Assembly (NCBI GenBank): GCA_031771865.1
Contig: JASISA010000009.1
Coordinates: 992,001-1,056,000, forward strand
Direction of reading: 5' to 3'
Origin: Nothophaeocryptopus gaeumannii
Taxonomy: Eukaryota > Ascomycota > Dothideomycetes > Mycosphaerellales > Mycosphaerellaceae
Length of the DNA: 64,000 nucleotides
Positions 41,814-53,792 of this stretch are shown piece by piece. Position 1 is the stretch's first letter; each line of letters begins with the position of its first letter. The position numbers and the translations under genes are program-made. The notes below the pieces were generated by a model. It did no database searches. It was not told where the DNA came from and saw only the letters and a program-made list of their open reading frames with translations.

Positions 41814-44800
41814 CTAATGCGCAGGTGCAATCCCACTCGCCGCCTCGCCCTCACTCCTAACCTTCTCCATCTCTACCTCCTTATCCACAGCATGTCCATC
41901 ACCAGCTAACTCATCCTCCCCATTCGCATTCTGTGGGATATCATCGACAAACTCCTGCGGATGCCTCTCACTCAAATTCACAGCTGTGAAGCTCGTAGGC
42001 AACCTCACCATTTGGAATTTGGCTCGAAGCGTCTGCAGGACCTCTCGCCATTCGCCGTGGCTCGTCAATGATCGTCGAGGAGCGCAGCCGATGCAGTGCT
42101 TGCTATCGAGTTGCACGTCTAGTGGGTCGAAGGTGTGGCAGCCGGGTGAGATGGTGATGCGAATGGAGTATTTGAAGGGAGACTGTATGGGATCGGAAGA
42201 GTCGGTGGGATCAGCGTGCTTCCAGGCGTCAGGATCCTCGGACTCGTACAACTCGAAGCAAATCTGAGAGAGGTAATCAAGCTCAGGAATAGCGTTTCGG
42301 GCGATCTTGGTCGTGACGCCACCCTCCAAGATACAGTTGAGGAGAGTGTAGACGTGAGATTCCTTGGTGAAGTAGATGAAGCTCTTTGCATCGTCGGATG
42401 CTTGCACTTCTTCCAGATCCTTGACGATCTCCTTGAGCAGCGGTAGGGAGGTAAGCAGACCGATCTCCAGCTTTTCATTGTCAGTGATGCCATACTCTTG
42501 GGGTCCGATGAAGTCGAAGAGGATCTTAGACAGGCTGTACATCTCGTTCAACTTCTCCAGGCGCACATCGTTCTTGACCTTGGACTGCATCGCAGGGACG
42601 CTGCTTTGGTATAGGTTGAAGTATGATTGCGATGGGTCGGTGGAGTGCGTCGCTGCTGGAGGAGGCAACGTGAGGTTCTTTGCGACCGCCATAAGATCAG
42701 CAGACCTACGCCGGAACCCCAGCCGTTGCGAGAAGGTCGGCTTTGAGGTCTCCTTGTCGCCATCTTTGCCGTGCTTGCCCAAGCTGGGGCTACTGTTCTC
42801 CATGTTAGATGCAGACGTGCTCGCAGTATCGCTCCTCTTGGGCGGTGGCAGATGGAGCGAGTCCATCATGGTCGACTCATCACTGACGCCCTGCTGAGGC
42901 GTGCTGGAAGGAGCTTGTCCATCATGGGTCTGGTCGAACTCTTCTCGCGCGTTCTGACTCTCCGTCCTGCGAAGTCGACTGCTAACCTCGCCTTCGTGCT
43001 CCTCCGCAAGAATCGCTTTACTAGGGGTGAAGACCCACTCCAGGAATTGTCGATTATGAAGAGCATCAAACTTCATCGTGTCGTACAGCTCGCTGATCTT
43101 GCTAGGATCAACTTTCTCGGCATCGACGAACTCGTTGAATAGCTTCTCCCATCGCTCCTTGAAGAGCTCGGCGTCCTCACCGGTACACCATCTACTCTGA
43201 ATCGCTGCTGTTTGAGCCTCAGTGGTAAGATTGGTGGGAGGGCCTGGGCTCCTAACGCCCAGCGTGCCACTAGGCGTTGCGGTCGTTGATTCACTGCCTT
43301 GGTTGGCTCTTGCTGGACTGTTTTGTATCTTTTCAAGGCTCGACACAGCTTCCGAGTTCTGTAGCTTGGCAAAGTTGGCCCTCATGACTTTTCGATGAAA
43401 CTTCATCAACTCCACGACTCGGCGCACAACTACGTATGGCTCGGGCGTGCCGTCTTTGGGCCAGGCGAATTGCTCTGGTGCTTGGTGACCTTTTCGTAAC
43501 AAGCCTTTCAGCTTCTTCTTGACCCTGTCCATCTCATCTTTGGCGGCGTTCGAGTCATCAAGCAAGTCTTTCCGTACACGTATCTGATCCGTTGCAACAT
43601 CCTTCTGGTCCAAGAACGCCGCCGCGAAGATCTGCGCAGACGTTGTCACGCGCCGTTCCGAAGACGTGTAAATAGACACATCGTCCAAGACTTTACGGTT
43701 CATGAGCAGCAGGTCGTTGCGCATGTTCTCGCCCAGGTCAGTAGCCTGATACCGTGCAGAATGCGTTGGCTCGCCTCCCCACTTCATCACCAACTGCAGC
43801 TTGTCTAGGACAAGGTTCTGCTCGGCAGCTGCAGCCCTGGACATGGTAATCTCGCCCATAGAATCACTACGTTGCTGTGCTCGCGCTTGAGAAGGGCCAG
43901 CCAGATCTTCTTCTCCAAAGGCTTTGGGCGCGACTTTGTCGTTAGCGCCATCGGCACCCTCAATGCGATCAGCGTCCTGAGGTTCCGCGATTGGAATGCT
44001 GTGCTTGCGCTCTTTCTTCTTATCATGCTTCTCGTTCTCATGCGTATCGTTGTTCTTGTCCTTGTCCTTATCCTTGCCCTTCTCGTCTTTTGGCTTCTTG
44101 AACATCGGCTTAATCTGTACCTTCGTTCCTGGCCATGCGCCCTTCTTCGCAAGCGCGTTTTGAAGGGTACGTAGCTTGTTCATGTCTTCGATCCCTTCGG
44201 CCATTGCTTGTCGCACTGCTTGCTGCACACTTTGGAGCGCTGACTCTCCAACCAGGAGCACTTCTTCTTGATGGCCCTTCAGCAGGTCGACGAATGGCTT
44301 GGAGTGGAACGTAAACTTGAACTTCTGTTTTGGCGTGCGGTCGGCATGTCGAATGACTGCAACCATGCCCTTCAGTCTCCACTGACTTTTGACAGCTGGC
44401 GCAGGCACATTTGAAGGTGCCTCTGAGTGCGCAATCGATTCCACATCAGTCGAGACAGGTCGCTCTTCCAATACATCTTTCAAGTGATCCACCTGAGAAG
44501 GGACTGCTGGCGACGGTAGAACCTCCTCGTGGAAAAGCGGGACATTGGGCGTGCTTCGATGAAAGGAAGGCGTCCGCTCGAGTGTCGGCGGCGAAGTGAT
44601 CGGGCTAGACTTTCCACTCGGGCTCTTAGCAGCGTGTGGGTGGCCGACTCTCTGCGCAGCATGATGGACACTATCGCGAAGCTGAGATATACTGCGGCTC
44701 CTCAACACACTACTCAGAGCGCCGCGGTGGCCACTGCTGTTAGGGAGCTCCCGTTCTCTTGGAAATGTTGCCTTCTTTGCCATGCCAACGCCCACGTCGG

Positions 44801-46841
44801 GGACCGAAGTGGGCGCAGGCACGCTTCTGCTCTGCTCAGTCTCGTCAAACTCGCTGGGTGTAGCCCTTCCTTCCCACTTCATCTTCTCCCGTATGAACAT
44901 AGCGCGGAGTATCTTTGCGCACTGATCGTAGTAGTCATTGTTGTCCTTGACGAAGCTCCATCCGTTCACGTCAATGACGTAGCTGGAGTCACCCACGCGC
45001 AAGAGATCAAAGCCGCAAACTCGCTGCCCAAAGCCAGACGCAATCTTCGCTGCCATCACTTGCTCCTCTTTCGTCAACTTGGTCACATAGCGGATCTCTT
45101 TGCCATTTGGATTACGCTTTACGACTCCGTCTACGACAGGCGACTTGCGCGTTTCCGCATGGCAAAATTCCGTACCGACAGTGTAGGCCTTGACATCTTC
45201 CGCGTTCTCCACCTTAAGGAATTGCTCGTAGATGTAGGATTCTCCTGACTCTGTGATGCAACGCGGAACAACAAGGGTATCATCCTTTTCGCTGGACTTG
45301 TTGTTGACCTTGCGGAATAGTCGCCGACCGCCTCCGCCCTGCGATCGAGGATAGTAGATATTAATGTTGTGGTCTTCGCCACTGGTAGGCTTTTCAACGA
45401 ACGGCTTTCGTAGCTTCTTGCCATCGACGACTAGGGTATCATTGTCATCCTCCATATGTACATCCTTGGGCCCTGGTTGCCCGCCACCTCTGCCGTCGTC
45501 GGAGCCGATTAGTTCGACGCCTGTTAGTTGTTTCATTCGCGCCGCAATATCAGCGCTTAGTGCCACCGGCCCACCATCTCGATTGACTTCGAGACGCTCA
45601 GGCGTTGGAACTCCCAATCTGTCCAGAATCATTAAGCACATCCGCCGGTCCCATAGAATAGTCTGCATGGGAAGGTCATTCACGCAGAACGGTCTCCGTA
45701 GCTTGGCATATGCTATAGCCTTTTCCAGTGGAAATCCATCACTGAAGAAGGATATGAGAAAGTCACATACAGGCCAATTCTCGACGTTCTCGTCCAGGAT
45801 GACCTTGTCACCGAAAATGATAACATCAAACTCGCCCTCCTTGCCCACCATACGATTGAGAATGTTCCTAGACGGCTTGCTTCTCGCTTTGGAGTCCAGC
45901 GCGCAGATCCCTATTGTTCCAATCTTATTCGGATTTGTACTAACAGACTGCCGTTCAACAGACTGCGAAGCGCTGTGCGAATTGCTAGCGGACACTCTAC
46001 GAGACGCAGCAGGCGTCCTACCGCGTACTGTCCTGCCTTGTCTGTCTTTTGGAGGCGCTGGCGAGGATGGCGAGCGGACGGGCGAGCCAGAGCCATTCGT
46101 AGACTGCAATGAAGCAGAATGAGTATGGTATCCTTCTCTTGATCCATTGTTGAGTGCGGCAGACAGCGCGCCATTCTGGCTTTGTGTGGTGACGGAGAGG
46201 TTTTGCGTAGCGGTTGTCGCACGTTCGTCGGGTCTCGCTTCGTCCTGGTCGTCAGTAATGGCAGAGAGCTTGTCAACGTTCTGCGCACCGTCCTGATCAG
46301 ACCCGCCTCCCACGGAGCTGGGGCCGCTTGCCATAGCGCCCCGTCCGCTTCCGTAGAGCGAGGAGAATGACATTCTGTGGCTGTCGAGTGTCAGTAATTC
46401 TACCGCTAGACTACCTCAAAACTGCATATCTGCGTACCTTTCAGTGTCTGGCTCGGACCGTCTAAGTGCGCTGGGAATACCCGAGTCTGGGATGGTGCCC
46501 TTGCGGAGTCCCTCAATGGTACTCGCCAGCTCCTCCGCTTCGGCGGGTGAAGTTCCGTGGGGCGGTGTTGGAGAGGCCATGGTGTCGGGAGTAGTATCTG
46601 TATCGGCAGATGGAGGAGAAAGCAATGCACCGAAAGATCTTCTCTGGTAGCGAGAATTAGGCTTTGCTGGTGGAGGCATAGAAATACTGGCCCGGTCCGT
46701 GTCTGCAACTGTAATGCCTATGTCCGCATATCGACCCTTGCGAATTGAGGAAGAGCCGGAGGAAAGCAAATGGCTCGAGGAGTGGGAGCGGACAGAGTCC
46801 TGCGAGGTCGTTCGGGAAAGAGGATCCAGTGGTGAAGCCAT
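41814..46841 (-). CDS. Inositol hexakisphosphate / PP-IP5 kinase (VIP1/Asp1)
   Basis: Two exons, 46841-46438 and 46380-41814, with a 57-nt intron (GTACGC, branch TACTGAC, CGACAG), give 1656 residues. The N-terminus is disordered (about residues 1-290). The ATP-grasp kinase begins KIGTIGICALDSKARSKPSR and continues FDVIIFGDKVILDENVENWP, VNDLPMQTILWDRRMCL, KPFVEKPTSGEDHNINIYYP and FCHAETRKSPVVDG. The histidine-acid-phosphatase-like domain starts at MVAVIRHADRTPKQKFKFTF and continues SERRVTTSAQIFAAAF. Vip1/Asp1 makes and removes inositol pyrophosphates, controlling morphogenesis, phosphate homeostasis and microtubules. The start ATG 46841 (MASPLDPLSR) was chosen because the upstream ATG at 46904 would add a Cys-rich tail not typical of the family. 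Intact, and divergent from UTP21. Confidence 0.95.
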
Positions 46842-47325
46842 TGGGAAACAACGAAACAGCCCTTGCCAGCAGTCGAGGTTGTCACAGCTGTTTTGGGATG
46901 ACAATTGAGTTTAGCTTGTGAGAAACAACCACATGCCTGCCGCCGCCAGCGACAAATGAGAAGGAGAATGCCGCCCAGATCAAAAGGGACACGCCGGTCA
47001 AAATTTGGACAGAGTGTGTAGACTCGACCAGTGACGAGTCTTTGCAGAAGAAGTCGAAGATCCAAGATCCCCGCTTGCGTAATGATCCTGGCAGTTCGGG
47101 ACAGCCCTACATCCGCTCATCTTAAGGTTCACTCCTAGTCTCGCTCATAGGTACCATCTTCGCTTCGATGACCAATCAACTGCAAGCAGCGGCGCCTTCC
47201 CAGTTCACACGTCAGGGACGACGCCCCCGAAGGAGATTAGCGTCGCGCCAAGGGATGGAAGCTGAGACTAGGTCACTTCCATCGGCATGTGAAATTTTGA
47301 CGCCGAGCTTTTTCAAAGCCCATCA
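46842..47325. promoter_or_regulatory. Divergent promoter, VIP1 / UTP21
   Basis: About 480 bp between two divergent starts. No specific motif is assigned. Confidence 0.45.
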
Positions 47326-50300
47326 ATGAATGCCACCATCTTGAGCGGGACGATGATGGAAGGAGAGGGGCGCATAGCGAAGAGGCAGAAGCTTGCGAAT
47401 GGTGTTGCGAAGCCACAGCGCCTAGCAGGCGTGTCCCGCGTGTTCGAGCCTTACAGAACAGTCGGGCTGGTGTCGAACACTGCCGTACCCTTCACCAGCG
47501 TTCCTCTGGGCAAAACGACATTTCAGATCACCACCTCGATTGGCCGCAGCTTGCAGACGTACGACCTACGACGAGGCCTGAACCTCGTCTTCATCACGCG
47601 ACCGCAGACGCCCGAGATCATCACCGCCAGCGCCGCATGGAAGGACAAACTCTTCGCCGCTTGGGGGGGCGAATCGGAAGACTCGCAGAGAGGCGTCTGG
47701 GGTTTCAAGAGAGGAAAGAAGGAGGCGGAGCTGGAATATCCAAAAGACCACGATGAGAATGTGAAGGCCTTCTGTGTCTTCGGGGGCTGGATAATTGGCG
47801 TGTGTGAGAGACAGCTGCTAGTCTGGAAGAGTTCTAACTACGAACTGTACACATCGTTAAGAGGCATCTCGCCTATCGCCTTCACAAAGTGTGTCTCCAG
47901 CTTGCCAACTTTCTTGAACAAGGTCATCGTTGGCAGAGAGGATGGAAGCGCGGAGATATGGAATGTGTCGAGCGGGAAACTGGTCTACACCATCCTGCCT
48001 CCATCGACCGCCTACGGGGCAGTCACTGCGATCGAGCCGACTCCCGCGCTCTCTCTAGTAGCCATCGCGTTCGAGAAAGGCCCAATCCTCATTCACGATG
48101 TCAAGGCCGACCAAACAATCATCTCGTTAAACTCGCCAGCCGGTGCCCCAGTGACCTCGATATCTTTTCGGACAGACGGCTTAGGTGCTGGAGATGATGG
48201 TATAGTGGCAGGTGTCATGGCAACTGCATCCACGGCTTCTGGCGATGTCACCCTTTGGGACCTCAATGAAGGCGGTAAGAAGGCTGGTGTCTTGAGAGCA
48301 GCACATGCTCACCCGACCTCTTCGACTCCGGGTGGAACCAGCAAAGTCGAGTTCCTAGCTGGACAAGCCATTCTCGTGAGCAGTGGCTTGGACAACAGCC
48401 TCAAGACATGGATCTTCGACCAAACACCATTCAATCCAGTGCCTCGTATCTTGCACGAAAGGCGTGGCCACGGCGCGCCAGTTTCCAAGCTCATGTTCAT
48501 TCCCACTGCTTCCGACGGCTCTGATGATACTGGGAAGTGGCTCATGTCTAGCAGTAAGGACCGAAGTCTATGGGGATGGTCATTACGACGGGATGGTCAA
48601 AGCACCGAGCTGAGTCAGGGCGCTATTCAGAAGAAAGCAAAGAAACAAGGTCTTCTATCTGGCGACCGAGACAGCTTCGAGGACTTGAAATGCCCTCCCA
48701 TAACCAGCATCGCGAGCAGTTTGAACAGGGACGGCGGCGTTGGTGCAATCCCTGGCAAGCACCCAATCTGGCAGAATAACGGCAAGTCAAAGCAGGTGAG
48801 CGCCGAGGTGAGCGCCATGACTGGATGGGAAAGCGTGTTGACTGCGCATGAAAGCGACAACAAGGCGCGCACCTGGTTTTGGGGACGAAAGCGGGCTGGT
48901 CGTTGGGCTTTCGAAACCGGCGATGGCGGCAAGGTGACCTCTGTCGCTATGTCGCCATGTGGTACCTTTGGTGTGGTCGGGTCGGATAAGGGAGGCATAG
49001 ACATGTTCAACATGCAATCAGGAATACACCGACAGAGGTTTCCTGCGAGATTGACGCCGATGCAAGCGAAACAGCTCCGATCGGACATTGACCAGAACAG
49101 CTTGATTCAAGAAGGCGAAGGCAAGAAGACCTTCTATCGAGGACAAGGCAAACACACCGCTGCCGTGGTAGGACTTACCGTTGACAGCCTCAACAAGACA
49201 ATCGTCTCTGCTGGCGCGGATGGCAAGATCAAGTTTTGGGACTTCAGTAATGCTTTGCTCCGAGATCAGCTGGACTGGTCAGGCTCGACTGGCATAAAGA
49301 GTATGCGCCTCCACAGAAGCTCAGATCTGGCTGCTTTTGCTTGCACTGATGGATGCGTGCGGGTGATAGATATCGCGACGCAGAAGCTGGTCCGTGAGCT
49401 CTGGCTTTCTCGTGAACCTTTACCCGAATTGACAGGACTGAGCGTCGCGGACTTCGCAATCTCGGACGATGGGCACTGGATCGCTGCTTGTGCGAGACAG
49501 CTTGTGTTCTTGTGGGATCTGCCGACAGGTCACCTCATTGACGTTTTCAAATTGACAGCGGAATGCACGAGCCTGGCCTTTTCACCTACCAGCGAATTTC
49601 TTGCCACCGCTACCAGGGACACAGTTGGTGTGGACATCTGGACAAACCGTGCCCTCTTCACGCATGTGCCCGCACGTCATATCACCAAGCAAGAGCTGCT
49701 GTCCATTGTGCAATCTGCAAACACACAGGCGCCCACCGCCTCTGGTGAAGGTGGACATAACCTAATCGCTGAGGCCATACAGGATGCCGAAAGCGAAGAG
49801 ACGGACGACGCCGCATTTTACTTGCCTGACGCACCTGATGCAGATCTTGACGTCCTGTCCGCTGATCTGGTGTCTTTGTCTCTCGTCCCTCGGTCACGCT
49901 GGCAAAATCTGCTCCATCTCGATCTTATTCGCCAACGCAACAAACCCATCGAACCTCCCAAGAAACCAGAGAAGGCACCATTCTTCCTCCCTTCCTTACA
50001 GGACCGTCAAGGGCAGAAAGCTGCAAATACCATCGAGTCTGGGTCAGACGCTTGGGCTGAGCTAGAGAAAGAACGCACTCGCGTACTCAAGCTCTCTCGT
50101 GAGGGCATGCGCAGCGAGTTTACTACACGCCTTCGCGCTTCAGCCGAGACACAAAACTATGCACCCTTCCTTGAGCATCTAAAAAAACTCTCTCCCGCGG
50201 CAGCCGACCTCGAGATCCGATCTCTGTCCTTCGAGGGCTCGGAACATCTAGCTTTCGTGCAGAGTCTGACCTGGCTTTTGCACCAAAATCGAGACTTTGA

Positions 50301-50484
50301 GCTTGTACAAGCTTGGATGGCTGTTTTCCTACGCGTGCATGGAGATGTAGTCATTGGAGATGATGAAGTCCGTGACGCTGTACAGAAATATAAAGAAGAA
50401 CTAGACGCTGAGAAAAGGCGAGTCGCGAAACTGGCGAGCTACTGTAATGGTCTTGTTGGGTATCTCCGCGCTGCGAGGGTATAA
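47326..50484 (+). CDS. UTP21: U3 snoRNP protein UTP21 (WDR36)
   Basis: A single frame of 1052 residues. The N-terminus (KRQKLANG, FEPYRTVGLVSNTAVPFTSV) is the Utp21 start. Tandem WD40 propellers follow: IVGREDGSAEIWNV, VTLWDLNEGG, KDRSLWGWSLRRDG, and VVGLTVDSLNKTIVSAGADG with KIKFWDFS. The C-terminal Utp21 domain contains EFTTRLRASAETQNYAPFLE, EGSEHLAFVQSLTWLLHQNR and LVQAWMAVFLRVHGDVV. Utp21 belongs to the UTP-B subcomplex of the small-subunit processome and is required for 18S rRNA maturation in the nucleolus. Three Met codons lie at the start (1, 10, 11), so the exact initiation site is uncertain by a few residues. No breaks. Confidence 0.95.
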   Translation: MNATILSGTMMEGEGRIAKRQKLANGVAKPQRLAGVSRVFEPYRTVGLVSNTAVPFTSVPLGKTTFQITTSIGRSLQTYDLRRGLNLVFITRPQTPEIITASAAWKDKLFAAWGGESEDSQRGVWGFKRGKKEAELEYPKDHDENVKAFCVFGGWIIGVCERQLLVWKSSNYELYTSLRGISPIAFTKCVSSLPTFLNKVIVGREDGSAEIWNVSSGKLVYTILPPSTAYGAVTAIEPTPALSLVAIAFEKGPILIHDVKADQTIISLNSPAGAPVTSISFRTDGLGAGDDGIVAGVMATASTASGDVTLWDLNEGGKKAGVLRAAHAHPTSSTPGGTSKVEFLAGQAILVSSGLDNSLKTWIFDQTPFNPVPRILHERRGHGAPVSKLMFIPTASDGSDDTGKWLMSSSKDRSLWGWSLRRDGQSTELSQGAIQKKAKKQGLLSGDRDSFEDLKCPPITSIASSLNRDGGVGAIPGKHPIWQNNGKSKQVSAEVSAMTGWESVLTAHESDNKARTWFWGRKRAGRWAFETGDGGKVTSVAMSPCGTFGVVGSDKGGIDMFNMQSGIHRQRFPARLTPMQAKQLRSDIDQNSLIQEGEGKKTFYRGQGKHTAAVVGLTVDSLNKTIVSAGADGKIKFWDFSNALLRDQLDWSGSTGIKSMRLHRSSDLAAFACTDGCVRVIDIATQKLVRELWLSREPLPELTGLSVADFAISDDGHWIAACARQLVFLWDLPTGHLIDVFKLTAECTSLAFSPTSEFLATATRDTVGVDIWTNRALFTHVPARHITKQELLSIVQSANTQAPTASGEGGHNLIAEAIQDAESEETDDAAFYLPDAPDADLDVLSADLVSLSLVPRSRWQNLLHLDLIRQRNKPIEPPKKPEKAPFFLPSLQDRQGQKAANTIESGSDAWAELEKERTRVLKLSREGMRSEFTTRLRASAETQNYAPFLEHLKKLSPAAADLEIRSLSFEGSEHLAFVQSLTWLLHQNRDFELVQAWMAVFLRVHGDVVIGDDEVRDAVQKYKEELDAEKRRVAKLASYCNGLVGYLRAARV

Positions 50485-50575
50485 GGTGTAAAGCTGTACA
50501 GCATCAAAATAAAACCCTGTACACCAACACAATCTATCTCTCCCACATATCATCACCATTTTCGCAAGCAAATCC

Positions 50576-51829
50576 TCACATTTGTATCAAATGCCAAACA
50601 AACGCCTTCAAACCCGGCCACGGTAATTCCTCTCCATCTTCTCCCACGAAACAACTCTCCCACCAACTCTGCCTTACTTTTCTCGCTAACACTTCGCGTG
50701 TGTCCCACCGATATGCCAAGAATGTAAGCAGGACAACCAGAGAAAGGGACCTTTTGCCCGAGAGCACTAATACCACAAGAATCCAAAAGAAGCCGTTAGA
50801 GAAGGAGCGGAATTCCGAGGTCTTTGGGGGTGGGTGGACTGATTCAGTGGCGGCGTCAGGGTCGTGGGTAACAGTGTCTGGGGAGGTGGAGCGTGAGATA
50901 TCTGCTTCAGACACCGCGTAGACTCTTTCCGCCTCGTCCTCTGTGTCCGATCCGGTGTGCCAGAGCGTCTCGATGGGTCCGTCTTCGTCTTCGTCCGATT
51001 CTGTCGGGGAGCCGTCGTGCCAGAGCGTGTCGACGAGTGTATCTTCGAGGGGACGATCAAGTAGATAGGCAGGTAATGGTCGTCTGAACGTAAGCGTTTC
51101 ATCGAAATCGTCGTTTGGGATTGGCTCCTCGAATCCGCGATCGGGGCCATGGTCAGTCCCATAAGTGCGGAGATGTGGTGCTTTCACGAAGGCGGGTGAT
51201 CTCGCTGCACAGCCCTGGTATTCACACTGGAGGGTATCATCGTCGTCGATTAACCTCATCCTTGGTTCGTGATCCATCAAAGGCGACGGCAGGGCAATCT
51301 CCCTCAGACCATACCCCCTCGCTGCACCCAGGAGACGCGGTGTAGGTGGCACAGGGGGCACTTCCCTGTTGAAGAACCACCTTCGAAAGCTTGAGTGTGA
51401 GCGGGAAAGGGCGGAGAGTCGGGGATTCAGTGAAGGACGGTGCGGAGTGACAGGGTTTACTCGACGTAGATCCTGTTGCTCTTCGTCCTCGTCGTAGACT
51501 TCGTCGTCGTCTTCATTGGGAGAGACTAGATTTGGATGATCGGGGATTACCCACTCCTCCTCCTCTTCATCATGGTTAGGCGCCGCTGGATGTGCGCTTG
51601 AAGCCTCAGAGCGAGCACTTCGTCTCGAGTCATGGAAATGGAGATTCCCATAGAATCCCTGCGGCACCTGAACTCGCCCATTGACCACTGATGGGCCAGG
51701 AGGGAAAGATCTGCGGTCGACATGTCGCGGAGGCAGGGGGAAGCGCAGATGATCTCTTGAGCGGGCGGTCTCCTTGGGTGATGGATAATATTCGCGATTG
51801 GTAGTGCTGTCTAGGCGGCGGTTCTCCAT
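50576..51829 (-). CDS. Tail-anchored-like protein of unknown function
   Basis: A 417-residue protein from ATG 51829 (MENRRLDSTTNREYYPSPKE). Most is disordered and rich in Pro, Arg, Ser, Asp and Glu (PLPPRHVDRRSFPPGPSVVN; EDEDGPIETLWHTGSDTED). A repeated unit, LVDTLWHDGSPTESDEDE then IETLWHTGSDTEDEAE, is visible near residue 300. Near the C-terminus a hydrophobic region (NGFFWILVVLVLSG and LSLVVLLTFLAY) could form one or two membrane helices, followed by a short Trp-rich tail. I recognise no family. The upstream frame to 52150 lacks coding character, so this ATG was chosen. It converges on UTP21 with 91 bp between stops. Confidence 0.6.
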   Translation of the reverse strand: MENRRLDSTTNREYYPSPKETARSRDHLRFPLPPRHVDRRSFPPGPSVVNGRVQVPQGFYGNLHFHDSRRSARSEASSAHPAAPNHDEEEEEWVIPDHPNLVSPNEDDDEVYDEDEEQQDLRRVNPVTPHRPSLNPRLSALSRSHSSFRRWFFNREVPPVPPTPRLLGAARGYGLREIALPSPLMDHEPRMRLIDDDDTLQCEYQGCAARSPAFVKAPHLRTYGTDHGPDRGFEEPIPNDDFDETLTFRRPLPAYLLDRPLEDTLVDTLWHDGSPTESDEDEDGPIETLWHTGSDTEDEAERVYAVSEADISRSTSPDTVTHDPDAATESVHPPPKTSEFRSFSNGFFWILVVLVLSGKRSLSLVVLLTFLAYRWDTREVLARKVRQSWWESCFVGEDGEELPWPGLKAFVWHLIQM

Positions 51830-52435
51830 CTTGACTTGAGACTGTGAAATGTTGGAGGGTGGGAATGGAAACTCGACCGTTCTTTTGGAAGCAGCGGCGG
51901 AAGTCTTTTCTGCGGAGAGAGCGTACTGGTTTTCGGATTGCGAGCGTGCGACTACGGAGACCAGAATGCAGCACATAGCACAGACGTCTGAGTTCTTTTC
52001 CCGTGAGCTGGGACAGCAAACCCAAAGTCTTTGTAGGCCATCATTATTGCGGAGGTGTGCAGAGATTCCCCTTCGACTGAGGACAAGCCACAGGCAGTTG
52101 GAGAGTCTGAAGTAGCAGCTACTCATCTGTCCTCGCCCAGTTGTCCTCACTTGCCAGAAATTGATATCACGTGATATGCTGATCGTATTGAACAGTCCTG
52201 CTCTCCCTCAGTAGTATGCGGCCAGCCATTGCAAGAGGAGCTGGATTTAGCCTCGCCAATGTAGGTGTGCGCATGGGCATATATCCTTACCTTCCCGCCA
52301 TCACGACTTCATACCCTTGGCAAAGTTTTGTACAATTCGCCATCTCATTCCACTGGTATTGAACTTCTGTGCTCAGGAGGACTGTAATGTTACACGCTGC
52401 TCATCCTCCAGTCCTCGTTCTCCGTCTTCTCTCCC
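51830..52435. other. Intergenic, nothing further recognised
   Basis: 5' flank of the tail-anchored-like gene and 3' flank of ATP14. The minus frame is open to 52150 but Cys/Arg-rich and unsupported. Confidence 0.4.
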
Positions 52436-52921
52436 CTAGTGTCCATGAGCCGCCTCCTCCTCTGGCTCCTCCTCAAACCAATCCTGCACCTCAGAGGCTC
52501 CACCTGGCTGACCGCTCTGGCCCTGAACCTCGGGAACCTGGCTCTCGTATTCCTGGAGTCCGCTCTGGAGGTCGGCTTCCTCCGGGGACGCTGGGGCTTT
52601 AGGGACGGCGAAATTCTGGACTTGGCCTTCGGCATCGTTTGGCTTCAATGGCGCGGGCTTGTAGGCTTTAAGCTCCTTGAGGTACATGTCTTGGACCAAG
52701 TCGGCTGTAGCAATTTGTTAGCTAGAGGCCTTGACGTGGCGGCGCGTATGGTAGGACGTACCCTGCCTCACTGCAGTAGGTGTGATGAAGGTGCGGCGGA
52801 GAGTGACGGCATTTTGCTTGAGGGCGGCTCTGGCGAGCGATTGGCGCTGGCAATATCAGTGTCGCCGCCATTAATAGATAGAAATATTGCATACCGAAGC
52901 CCTGAATGCGTGGCCGTACAT
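52436..52921 (-). CDS. ATP14: Mitochondrial ATP synthase subunit h
   Basis: Three exons: 52921-52895 (27 nt), 52846-52762 and 52704-52436, with introns GTATGC...TTGCCAG (48 nt) and GTACGT...GCTACAG (57 nt, branch GCTAAC). The spliced protein has 126 residues. The first 35 are an Arg/Ala/Ser-rich presequence (MYGHAFRASRQSLARAALKQ) with TPTAVRQ near the likely cleavage. The mature part begins ADLVQDMYLKELKAYKPAPL, diagnostic of fungal subunit h, followed by an acidic Pro/Glu-rich tail ending EEEAAHGH. Subunit h is part of the peripheral stalk of F1Fo-ATP synthase. The 27-nt first exon makes this gene easy to miss. It is divergent from TFIIB. Confidence 0.88.
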
Positions 52922-53792
52922 GGTGATTTGTGGTGTAATCGGTTGATCGCGCCTCGAACAGCTCTTCTTCGTGAAGCCGAAGTCGTCTCTCTCCTAAGGC
53001 CTGCAACGGAAGTAGCCGACGGCTTGCCAAGACTCTGCCCGCTGGCTAGGCTTCTACGCTCTGCCGACTCTTCTCCACCATCACATCCTCTCCGCCACCC
53101 TTCGCACTGAACGTCACAGAACGCGCCTGTCCATCGCACCCACAATCAACGACGCAGTCTTCACTGAAAGTTGCTGGCAACTGTAAATCGCGACCGACAA
53201 GCGCTTCAAACGATCGATTTCTGCGAGACCACGACGAACCACCCGCTCCGTCGCAATCTCAAAGGACGCCTTAGTTGGTCGAACTCGATCGGACGGACAG
53301 CGCATACACCACCATCCTCCTCCTCACCTACTCTCACGCTCTCAGCAAACGCACGCGACACGCGACTCCATTCGGATCGCCGCTTTCTGCATCTCAGCCG
53401 TTCACTGGAGTGTGAGGGTACGTGAAAATCCCCTTCCGTAGTACCCAACCACCTATTTGCGCCGTGCGCGGACAATAGCACACAAGACAAAGAACAAAGC
53501 ATCACCTGCAATCTACCTCATTCTCCAAATCACCTGCAGCTTGCTTCCTTCACTCACCAACACAGTGTGCGCTGACACTGGGCCTCCTTAGTTGTGATTG
53601 ACCTAGGCATCAGCCGCAGCCACACTAGTTAGTCCGCAAACCACCGCCACCACGTATTCTCCACTCTTCATCCGCTCCTTTGCCCGAAACCACAAGCTCC
53701 AAAAGAGTTCCAAAAGTATCAAGAAGCGCGCTGCCCTGCGATTTGAAGAGTCCATCAAGGCCGCCTTCACACCCCGCAAGCCTCTGGCGCCC
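52922..53792. promoter_or_regulatory. Divergent promoter, ATP14 / TFIIB
   Basis: 870 bp between divergent starts, with CT-rich stretches (about 53300-53345) and CA-rich sequence upstream of TFIIB. A non-coding 5' intron in either transcript is possible but was not established. Confidence 0.45.
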